A stretch of 9,225 nucleotides of DNA, taken from positions 1-9,225 of the forward strand of contig JBHLPI010000078.1 in assembly GCA_048939595.1 (NCBI GenBank), given 5' to 3'. The translations under genes were made by a program, and so were the position numbers. How positions within the stretch are numbered: position 1 is the first letter of the stretch; the number at the start of each line of letters is the position of its first letter. Shown piece by piece: positions 1 through 5,949 of the stretch. The notes under the pieces are model-generated. The model worked only from the letters and a program-made list of their open reading frames with translations. It ran no database searches and was not told the DNA's origin. Source of the DNA: Hermodarchaeum sp048939595. Its GTDB lineage: Archaea > Asgardarchaeota > Hermodarchaeia > Hermodarchaeales > Hermodarchaeaceae.

Positions 1-1
1 T

Positions 2-328
2 TTACTGGTAATTTCGGGGAGTGGTCGGACTGCAATTGTCAAAGCAATTATTGAAAGCTATCTTGATCAAAACCCCCGTATCATATCCATTACAAGTTAT
101 CCGGAAAGCTGGATTGGCAGGATGAGTGATTTAGTCGTCAAGCTTCAAGGTCGAACGAAAATCGATTTAGTCCGTAAGGAGAAGGGAGAGGATGCCAGCC
201 TTACTCCAGAGGGTACCCAGTTTGAAATCGCTTCCGCTGTGTTTCTTGATGGGGTCATTGCCGAGCTTGCTAGGCGATTTAACAAAAGTCACGATGATTT
301 AATCGCAGCTCACTCCCAAAGCACCTAA
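2..328 (+). CDS. SIS-domain sugar-phosphate isomerase, 6-phospho-3-hexuloisomerase-like (3' part only)
   Basis: The reading frame is open from base 2, so this is the last 108 residues of a gene that begins outside the window; the internal ATG at 122 is not the start. The visible part opens with a beta strand and phosphate-binding loop LLVISGSGRT, followed by a helix, a second strand (IISITSY), a third strand (SDLVVKLQG) and, near the end, the motif GTQFEIASAVFLDGVIAEL. This order is that of the second half of the SIS fold, and the last motif closely resembles 6-phospho-3-hexuloisomerases (HxlB/PHI), which interconvert 3-hexulose 6-phosphate and fructose 6-phosphate in archaeal ribulose-monophosphate pentose synthesis. 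Those enzymes are about 180-200 residues, so roughly 40% is missing. The SIS assignment is firm. The exact substrate is inferred, because the N-terminal half and any hexulose-phosphate synthase neighbour cannot be seen. Confidence 0.82.
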   Translation, partial: LLVISGSGRTAIVKAIIESYLDQNPRIISITSYPESWIGRMSDLVVKLQGRTKIDLVRKEKGEDASLTPEGTQFEIASAVFLDGVIAELARRFNKSHDDLIAAHSQST

Positions 329-368
329 TGCCCTGATATCGCCACTAGATTCGGTGAGCCTGCGATTT

Positions 369-380
369 CGAAAACTATTT
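369..380 (+). promoter_or_regulatory. possible BRE/TATA promoter of the 421-1724 gene pair
   Basis: The 92-base gap after the SIS gene contains CGAAAACTATTT, a purine-rich block followed by a T/A-rich block that loosely matches an archaeal BRE plus TATA box. It lies about 40 bases before the ATG at 421, which would give a leader of about 15-20 bases. The match is weak, and read-through from the SIS gene is equally possible. Confidence 0.25.
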
Positions 381-407
381 GAGCAATTGCTGAAGCAACA
401 TCAATTC

Positions 408-414
408 GAGGCGA
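408..414 (+). promoter_or_regulatory. ribosome binding site for the 238-aa gene
   Basis: GAGGCGA differs at one base from the ideal archaeal Shine-Dalgarno GAGGTGA and sits 6 bases before the ATG at 421. It supports that start codon. Confidence 0.5.
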
Positions 415-420
415 GTACAA

Positions 421-1137
421 ATGGCAGAAAATTATCAATGTCCCCTCTTTGTTTGGAAGACCGGAAAATTACTAGCCCACGTTCACCAAGCTCTCACCGA
501 CAAGTGGGAAGTTGTCATGCACCCCATCGGTGAAATGGTCGAAATGCGTATCAGCGCAGGAAAAAACATTGAGCCCCTCACACTGAATCTATACGCGTTA
601 TCTGGGAAAGCCCTCTGGGGATATATTGATCTACCAGTAATCTCCTCTCAAATTGACTTACTCAAAGGTGTGACTGACCAACTTAAAGCAAAGACGGGCG
701 CATCCTTGGGGCCTGCGAAACGCCGAGTTAAGTTCAAGTATGAAGGCGAAACCATCGAAACCGAAACCACGACCGCAGATGTCTACAGTTGGTCGATGAA
801 TTACGGTCTTCTCTACTCACTCCCGTCCGTTACACGCTTCTTAACTGCTCTTGATGCAGCTATTAGAGAGCATAATGGACGCGGTTTAGAGGGAAACGAG
901 TTTTTTGTAACCTACCGGGATGGAAGCCTCCACTTACAAGAACCATCGCTTAGTTTTGTGCTTGTTTCAGCCTGGGGTTATTATAGTGCCTTCCTATATC
1001 TAGGCGATGACAGTCTAGAAATTCAAATTTGTGACGAGGAAAAAGAAGTATTCCCAGCTGATGAATTTGACAAAGTAATTGCCACAGCAAAGGAGCTCTT
1101 CGAATCTGAAAATGAGATTGCTCTGAAAGAAACATGA
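421..1137 (+). CDS. unrecognised 238-residue soluble protein
   Basis: I do not recognise the family. The protein has no membrane segment or signal peptide. It appears to be a mixed alpha/beta protein: strands early on (CPLFVWKT, WEVVMHP, VEMRISA, LTLNLYAL), a central charged linker around residues 92-120 rich in K, E and T, a helix near 135-152 (SVTRFLTALDAAIREH), then strands (EFFVTYRDG, SFVLVSA, LEIQICDEE) and an acidic C-terminal helix (DEFDKVIATAKELFESE). The two strand-rich halves flanking the linker could be two related lobes, but I cannot align them convincingly. Its stop overlaps the next gene's start as ATGA, so the two are probably translated together, suggesting a partner or accessory of that membrane protein. 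The start is supported by the GAGGCGA site 6 bases upstream. It is clearly a coding gene; the function is unknown. Confidence 0.85.
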   Translation: MAENYQCPLFVWKTGKLLAHVHQALTDKWEVVMHPIGEMVEMRISAGKNIEPLTLNLYALSGKALWGYIDLPVISSQIDLLKGVTDQLKAKTGASLGPAKRRVKFKYEGETIETETTTADVYSWSMNYGLLYSLPSVTRFLTALDAAIREHNGRGLEGNEFFVTYRDGSLHLQEPSLSFVLVSAWGYYSAFLYLGDDSLEIQICDEEKEVFPADEFDKVIATAKELFESENEIALKET

Positions 1138-1724
1138 ATCAATTGTTCGGAGAGAGGACATTGCCTTCTCAAAACCTGATGCTCCAACCCTCTTCTCAGG
1201 GATCCCTACCACTCTCTATTTGGATCGCCCTTTTAGCTATATTTGCTGCATCCGGTATTATTCTTCGCCAAGTAGCAATTCCCATTTTCCCGCCCTATGT
1301 CACACTCACACCTGGTTTTGTCATTCCGTTACTTACAGGAATCGTATTAGGCCCCTTAGGAGGAATCCTATGCGGCATGTTTGTGGGAGTAAGTGGGGCT
1401 TTCTGGGAACCGGTCTTGATTCCCCTAGTTGGTAATATCGCCCTTGGTTTAAGCACTGGATTGCCCACTTATTTCCGTCACAGAATTCACAATATTTCAT
1501 GGATGCTAACCTGTGTTATCTCTGCTATCTTGATTGGAGGATTTCTCCCAACTTTTTCTATAGAGAGCCTCGTGTTTGGAGTGCCCTCCTTTGTGGCGGC
1601 GTTAACGGCCAGTGTTGATGCACTGCAAGCTGGAATTTGGGTAATAATAGCCCTTATCTTAGCACAAACCATTGTTGACCCCCTCGTAATTAGGCATAAG
1701 AGAAAGGAGTCTAGCGTGGAGTAA
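1134..1724 (+). CDS. small polytopic membrane protein, ECF-transporter S-component-like
   Basis: The 196-residue protein has a hydrophilic N-terminus of about 25 residues and then five or six hydrophobic segments, at roughly residues 26-46, 58-78, 79-90, 93-112, 121-141 and 163-185, ending in a basic tail (RHKRKESS). The part PGFVIPLLTGIVLGPLGG followed by a glycine-rich GMFVGVSG helix resembles the membrane-embedded substrate-binding (S) subunits of energy-coupling factor vitamin and metal transporters, which are usually 170-220 residues. That family is divergent, so the match is by pattern only. The ligand is unknown, and no ECF ATPase or T-subunit gene is in the window. The ATG at 1134 overlaps the preceding TGA; in-frame TTG at 1161 is an alternative start, preceded by GGAG at 1149-1152. 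It could instead be another small integral membrane protein. Confidence 0.7.
   Translation: MNQLFGERTLPSQNLMLQPSSQGSLPLSIWIALLAIFAASGIILRQVAIPIFPPYVTLTPGFVIPLLTGIVLGPLGGILCGMFVGVSGAFWEPVLIPLVGNIALGLSTGLPTYFRHRIHNISWMLTCVISAILIGGFLPTFSIESLVFGVPSFVAALTASVDALQAGIWVIIALILAQTIVDPLVIRHKRKESSVE
1149..1157 (+). promoter_or_regulatory. Shine-Dalgarno-like site pointing to an alternative TTG start
   Basis: GGAGAGAGG lies just inside the membrane-protein gene, and its GGAG core is 8 bases before an in-frame TTG at 1161 (codon 10). No comparable site precedes the ATG at 1134, which would rely on coupling with the upstream stop. The mature N-terminus may therefore be nine residues shorter than annotated. 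Confidence 0.35.
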
Positions 1725-1785
1725 AGATTAAGTAGGTTCTAGAGGATTAGCGCTTAGAAACACCTACCATGCACTGACCAATTTT

Positions 1786-1791
1786 GGTGAG
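1786..1791 (+). promoter_or_regulatory. ribosome binding site fixing the start of the PH-domain membrane protein
   Basis: GGTGAG lies 7 bases before the ATG at 1799. It overlaps the alternative in-frame TTG at 1784, which has no such site, so the ATG is preferred. Confidence 0.55.
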
Positions 1792-1798
1792 ATTTACC

Positions 1799-2539
1799 AT
1801 GTCAGATGAAACTTGGGAAAGTGACGAAACAGCAACTGTCGCACCTGAAGAAACCTTAGAAAAGCCGTCGACGGAGATTCAAGAAGTTACAGTTCGCGAA
1901 TACCCCAAAACCGTCCTATTCTATCCCATGCTAATCTTTTCACTCATCCTTGGAATAATAAACTACCTTATACCTTTCTTCGTAATCGATCCGACGTTAC
2001 GTGATAGTTGGCTCTATACAATTGCGTTCGTATGGTTTATCCTCTTTTTCTTCAACTTACTCATTGTCACCTTTGAATTCGGAAAATCCATCGTCGTCGC
2101 ACTAACCCTAACCCTTGTAATCATAGTGTTAGTAGTAGTTCTCGTCTTCAACCTATACGGATATCTCTTTGTGATTAACCCCTCAACCCTTCGATTATTC
2201 ATAAGTACGGAGGCGTTTTTCGCCTTCTTCATCGTCTTCCTCTTTGTTATCTTCCTCTCTTGGATTAAAACCCGAATGTTCTACTTCAAAATTACTCCAA
2301 ACGAAATCATCTACAAGAAAGGAATCATGGGAGATGTGGAACGGTATGGCACAACTAATGTTATGGTTCATAAAGAAATTCCAGATCTCTTTGAATTTCT
2401 CCTTCTGCGTTCGGGTCGACTGACCATTTCTGTTCCGGGACGAAAAACAGCAATTATGCTGGATAACGTGCCTAACATTAATTCTGTAGAAATCAAAATT
2501 CTCAACCTCCTTCGTAGAATTGAAGTAGATATCGACTAA
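1799..2539 (+). CDS. membrane protein with C-terminal bacterial PH-like (bPH2/DUF304) domain
   Basis: Counting from the ATG at 1799 the protein has 246 residues. Residues 1-35 are acidic and hydrophilic with many E, T and S. Four strongly hydrophobic segments follow, at about 39-63, 71-95, 98-126 and 138-157; the third is an almost unbroken run of V, I and L. Residues 159-243 form a soluble domain beginning FYFKITPNEIIYKKG and continuing through RLTISVPG to NINSVEIKILNLLRRI. This is the usual pattern of the bacterial pleckstrin-homology-like domain bPH2: two strands around a turn, an RxxTI-type strand, and a closing helix. Such proteins occur in bacteria and archaea as membrane-anchored modules of mostly unknown role, probably in protein or lipid contacts at the membrane. 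The gene sits 74 bases after the S-component-like gene on the same strand and may be co-transcribed with it. Confidence 0.75.
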   Translation: MSDETWESDETATVAPEETLEKPSTEIQEVTVREYPKTVLFYPMLIFSLILGIINYLIPFFVIDPTLRDSWLYTIAFVWFILFFFNLLIVTFEFGKSIVVALTLTLVIIVLVVVLVFNLYGYLFVINPSTLRLFISTEAFFAFFIVFLFVIFLSWIKTRMFYFKITPNEIIYKKGIMGDVERYGTTNVMVHKEIPDLFEFLLLRSGRLTISVPGRKTAIMLDNVPNINSVEIKILNLLRRIEVDID

Positions 2540-2580
2540 CCATTCAAATCTTCTGGGCGACCAGCCTTCCGTAAGTACTA

Positions 2581-2622
2581 ACTGGGAAGCGCTTCGCCCC
2601 ACCCCCTTCCTTTTTACCCAGT
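2581..2622 (+). repeat. nested inverted repeats before the 672-aa regulator gene
   Basis: ACTGGG at 2581-2586 is matched by CCCAGT at 2617-2622. Just inside the left arm lies a perfect ten-base palindrome GAAGCGCTTC at 2586-2595. The structure lies 35 bases before the ATG of a gene with two DNA-binding domains, so the palindrome could be an operator for self-regulation; it could equally be part of a terminator for the preceding gene. The symmetry is directly visible; the role is inferred. Confidence 0.4.
2607..2615 (+). terminator. possible T-tract terminator of the plus-strand genes ending at 2539
   Basis: The run TTCCTTTTT is the most T-rich stretch in the 117-base gap between the PH-domain gene and the regulator. 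Archaeal RNA polymerase commonly terminates at such T-tracts without needing a strong hairpin. A short C-rich stretch precedes it. The tract is brief, so the call is tentative. Confidence 0.3.
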
Positions 2623-2656
2623 GTGATGCCATGATAAGACATTAAGTGGGCTCTCA

Positions 2657-4675
2657 ATGACTTCAGAGACAATACTTCGGTCATGGTTTAAGCAATCCAT
2701 TCAACCGAGCCAAACAATGTTATGGGTCTCTGCAGTGGCACCTGATACTTTCCAAGGAGATCCACACATTTTAGAGAAGCTCCTTAAGCGTCCTCTGGAA
2801 ATTCCGGACGCCATGGGACAACAACGCGCTTGCGCACGTTACATCGCTTGTCTATTCGCCCAAGCAATCACGGCATTGAATCCTTCGCCCATGCAGCTAG
2901 CGACTTTGCTCCATGAATTTCATTACTTCCAAAATCCTGACACACTTATTCATAAACCACTTCCCAATAAACTTCTTACAAATATCAAGAACCTGATTCG
3001 CGATGAATTTGATCCTACCGCTTTTTGGCAATATGAGCTTCGGACACTTACCCAGCACTTTCAAGAGGGGTTGCATGTTCTGCGAACGCTCTTTAAAACC
3101 CGGTTAAGTAAAAAGGAAACTCCCAAACTGAATTCCTTCTTTGTAAACAAACAGGAATGGTGGGGGACAAATTATTACAGGAAAGCCAATCTCGTCAATA
3201 TTTATCCCCCCCTCCTTTTTCTACCCGCAGTCAGTAAGAATCTTGTACTCCGAGATGCTGTTCGTGTATTTCTTCCTGGAAGTTTCCGAAACGCGATTGA
3301 TGTTCAAGAGTTTTCGAACATAATGGTTTCCGAACTCCTGAACCCCACTGATCGGCAACTTTGGTCGACGATTAAATGGAATGGGAATCAGCCTACACCT
3401 GAATATCAAGAATGGATTTCCACTATAGCCAGTTTGACTCCAAAACTCATAGAGAAAAACCAGTTTACCTCTTTGTATAAACGACTTTCAAAGATTGACT
3501 CTCGTGTGACACAGGTTCCCACAGGATCTTTCACTATCATTGCTCAACTCGAACTCTCTGAGAAACCACTAATCCCTCACCTCACAGATGTTCAGCAAAC
3601 CATATTACTTCATCTTGCCAGGAATCCCTTAGCCAGTGAACGACAGCTCGCAAAAACCACTCAACTCGCCCGAGGAACAATCAACAGAAATCTCCTTGTA
3701 TTTCAGCAGCAATTAGGTATTCGTGTTCCTGGGGAAATCAACTACCATAAAATCGGACTCACTCCGCTACTATTGAGAGTTCATTCCCTTCTTAGTACGA
3801 AAAAAGTACTTGCCAGATTATTTGAGCTACGTCAAGAACTAGAAGCGTTTCCGTATTGTTTCCGCTTACATGGCCCAACCTATCCCAGCCAGACTATTAT
3901 CCATGCACTTCTTGCCCTACCTGAATATGCACTCACGGACTTTTGCCAGGAAATGAATCTCTGGAAGCAAAAGACCCAAGTCGCGAGTGAGTTGTACAGA
4001 ATTAATCGATTTGAATGGGGAATTGAGTTCGACTATTGGAACTCATTTCTACCAATTGAATGGAAAATTATGGCAAGTAGCAATCTCCGGTCGGAGGAAT
4101 CAGAGACTAGCGTACATATATTGTTGGATTATTCGGAACCAAAAATTAAGCTCACTCGAGAAGCTTTGCGAATTCTTTTGATTCTACAAAAGGATATGCG
4201 AATCAGCCAACGCCAATTAGCTACACATGCTGAGACCGCAGTAACCACTGCAGCAAATCAATACAATAGACTAATTCCCAAGGTTGTCACACCATTCGTT
4301 GAATTTGCACACCCACCTCTGCCAGAGGGATTAATCTCTTTAGTGCACTGTTCGTCACGTGAATCCTATGACCAATTCTTAGAGGGCATGCGTTTACTTC
4401 CGGCGTATCAAGCGTGGCATCTCTCTCCGCTTGATTCAAAAGAAGCATCCTCAATTCTTCTCAGTGCTAACCTCCCTCAGGGAAGTGTCATCCCCTTCCT
4501 AGCAGTTTTCCCTGAAGTAGCCAGTTTTTATGAATCAGTCTTTTCCCTCCCTGTTCTTACAGCTCGATCAATTCCCCAGATCCATGAACTACCTATCGCC
4601 CTTTTCAAAACTGTCGGACAAGAGTGGATGTGTCCTTCCACACTTCTTAGTTCCCTTTTCAACCCGCAAGCCTGA
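2657..4675 (+). CDS. large putative transcriptional regulator with two HTH/Lrp-like units
   Basis: The 672-residue protein is soluble. Residues 1-300 are helix-rich and match nothing I recognise. Residues 309-355 (from LTDVQQTILLHLARNPLASE, then RQLAKTTQLARGTINRNL) form a winged helix-turn-helix of MarR/Lrp type. Residues 360-450 resemble an Lrp-like alpha/beta sensor domain (KIGLTPLLLRVHS, then FPYCFRLHGPTYPSQTII). A second HTH at 499-545 (LTREALRILLILQKDMRISQ, then RQLATHAETAVTTAANQY) is followed by a second sensor-like stretch at 550-650 (PEGLISLVHCSSRESYDQF). The HTH units share the order L-T, ILL-L, RQLA, supporting an internal duplication. It likely binds DNA, but target and ligand are unknown. 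ATG 2657 is the first start after an in-frame stop at 2624-2626; no strong Shine-Dalgarno precedes it. It converges with top6A. Coding status is certain, while the regulatory role rests on the HTH match. Confidence 0.72.
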   Translation: MTSETILRSWFKQSIQPSQTMLWVSAVAPDTFQGDPHILEKLLKRPLEIPDAMGQQRACARYIACLFAQAITALNPSPMQLATLLHEFHYFQNPDTLIHKPLPNKLLTNIKNLIRDEFDPTAFWQYELRTLTQHFQEGLHVLRTLFKTRLSKKETPKLNSFFVNKQEWWGTNYYRKANLVNIYPPLLFLPAVSKNLVLRDAVRVFLPGSFRNAIDVQEFSNIMVSELLNPTDRQLWSTIKWNGNQPTPEYQEWISTIASLTPKLIEKNQFTSLYKRLSKIDSRVTQVPTGSFTIIAQLELSEKPLIPHLTDVQQTILLHLARNPLASERQLAKTTQLARGTINRNLLVFQQQLGIRVPGEINYHKIGLTPLLLRVHSLLSTKKVLARLFELRQELEAFPYCFRLHGPTYPSQTIIHALLALPEYALTDFCQEMNLWKQKTQVASELYRINRFEWGIEFDYWNSFLPIEWKIMASSNLRSEESETSVHILLDYSEPKIKLTREALRILLILQKDMRISQRQLATHAETAVTTAANQYNRLIPKVVTPFVEFAHPPLPEGLISLVHCSSRESYDQFLEGMRLLPAYQAWHLSPLDSKEASSILLSANLPQGSVIPFLAVFPEVASFYESVFSLPVLTARSIPQIHELPIALFKTVGQEWMCPSTLLSSLFNPQA

Positions 4676-4682
4676 GAATCAG

Positions 4683-4714
4683 AAAAGGCTTCTTGTTATC
4701 CGATTAAGCCTCTT
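4683..4714. terminator. inverted repeat between convergent genes, possible two-way terminator
   Basis: AAAAGGCTT at 4683-4691 pairs with AAGCCTCTT at 4706-4714 with one mismatch, around a 14-base loop. The right arm runs into TTT on the plus strand, and the left arm gives TTTT on the minus strand. It fills the 38-base gap between the stop of the regulator gene and the stop of top6A, touching the latter by one base, which is where a shared terminator would be expected. Confidence 0.4.
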
Positions 4715-5949
4715 TAAATCCAGTCACCTGTTTCGAGTTTGGTTGGTAGATACGTATCGGCCAAGAATTCAAAGCCGTGACTACTGAGGGCCTGAATCTC
4801 TGCTTTTTCTTTGCGTTTGACCATTAAGCGAATATCGGCTACCCATTTTGGATTTTGTGCAACGAAAGGTTCTTCCATTACTGCTTTAGCTCGTTTGATA
4901 TCTTCTGGTGTCATTCGGAGACGACATTCCCGGGGAATGTTATATTGGTCTAAGTCTCTACCAAGAACACCAAGCAATTTTAGGTTCGGAGTGGCTAAGA
5001 AGGGACTTTCATAGCTTAACCGTTTACTGCCCCGAAGATAGACGCTGTGAATATAATGTCCAAACGGATCTGCATCAACAAGAGTAAATGCAGGAAGTTT
5101 CAAGTCTTTTGCTAAACGTCGAGCAAAGATCCGACTTGCGATATCAGGGGAACCTTTTGCAGTTAGAAGTATACACGGATATTTATTCCACCATTTAACC
5201 TCACTTAACCGGAGCATAGCTGCATCCTTTTCGACTATAAGGAGGAATTCTGCATCCGATTCGATGATTTCTACTCGATCCAAGAATGGTGTAATTGACC
5301 AACCACCAGTGCCTAACTGCGTGCAATTTATTCGATCTCCACTATCCTCAAGCACTAATCGACCTAAAACCGTGCCTTTAGCGCTTGCAACGATGTGTGT
5401 TGATTCACGGTTTGTCCCAAGAAGAGGTCCAATATCATCGATGGTAGTGTCAGACTGTCGTTGATTCTCGAAGAGTTTAACATCGTTATAGAAGATTTCT
5501 CGCTTTGTCGCGTGAATATTCTTTTCCAAGAGTTCGTGGACGATTTCTAATACACGAATCAGGCGTGTTACATCCTTGGCGGTGCGAAGACTCCCTAAAG
5601 ATCGGATTGTCGTTTTTTCGCCGAGTAACAAGAGATCGTTTTCTTCGTCCCAGATGATGTTTCCACTTCCACGTAATGGAAGTTCAAGTGATGGAGGGTT
5701 TCCTTTCCCGATTTCTTTGATGAGAATACGCATTAGTGTATGGATTTCTTCATGTAACATTTGAGTGTCTTTTTCAGTGACTAATTTTACACCACGAGGT
5801 AATTTTGCTCCAGTTTGTGTATCCTGGAGGCTAGCCCGGAGTTTTTGTACTGCAACAAACTTACCGTTTATAGAACTTTCAGAACTTTTCACGTGTTCTT
5901 CGAGAGTTGAGTTTTGAGCGGCTCGGCGTCGTCGGCTTCCACTACTCAT
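4714..5949 (-). CDS. top6A: DNA topoisomerase VI subunit A
   Basis: This 411-residue protein is the DNA-cleaving subunit of the type IIB topoisomerase, which with Top6B relaxes and decatenates DNA in an A2B2 complex. The winged-helix 5Y-CAP domain covers about 60-200, with the catalytic tyrosine at Y154 in TKREIFY. The Toprim domain covers about 230-380, with the acidic residue E240 in LIVEK and the Mg-binding pair D292/D294 in DADPFGHYI. The C-terminus carries KAEIQALSSHGFEFLADTYLP and ends KLETGDWI, a family hallmark. The length slightly exceeds the usual 360-390 because of a basic, serine-rich N-terminal tail (SGSRRRR) that I read as disordered. The start overlaps the top6B stop as ATGA and is preceded by GAGGTGG 7 bases upstream, so the start is well supported. 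All key residues are present and the enzyme is probably active. Spo11 is the eukaryotic relative. Confidence 0.97.
   Translation of the reverse strand: MSSGSRRRRAAQNSTLEEHVKSSESSINGKFVAVQKLRASLQDTQTGAKLPRGVKLVTEKDTQMLHEEIHTLMRILIKEIGKGNPPSLELPLRGSGNIIWDEENDLLLLGEKTTIRSLGSLRTAKDVTRLIRVLEIVHELLEKNIHATKREIFYNDVKLFENQRQSDTTIDDIGPLLGTNRESTHIVASAKGTVLGRLVLEDSGDRINCTQLGTGGWSITPFLDRVEIIESDAEFLLIVEKDAAMLRLSEVKWWNKYPCILLTAKGSPDIASRIFARRLAKDLKLPAFTLVDADPFGHYIHSVYLRGSKRLSYESPFLATPNLKLLGVLGRDLDQYNIPRECRLRMTPEDIKRAKAVMEEPFVAQNPKWVADIRLMVKRKEKAEIQALSSHGFEFLADTYLPTKLETGDWI

Noticed and set aside
122..328. A complete 68-residue small protein
   Set aside because: The frame is open to the left edge and encodes the SGSG loop of a SIS domain, so this is the tail of a longer gene.
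1784..1798. TTG start five codons upstream for the PH-domain protein
   Set aside because: The Shine-Dalgarno GGTGAG at 1786-1791 overlaps this TTG and is correctly spaced for the ATG at 1799 instead.
2553..2564. Small CTGG/CCAG hairpin with a GCGA tetraloop just after the PH-domain gene
   Set aside because: A four-base-pair stem is too short to claim as a functional RNA element.
2195..2632. Minus-strand frame of 145 codons opposite the PH-domain gene and the following gap
   Set aside because: It is antisense to a coherent membrane/PH-like protein, its translation is a charged mixture without recognisable motifs, and it has no convincing ribosome site.
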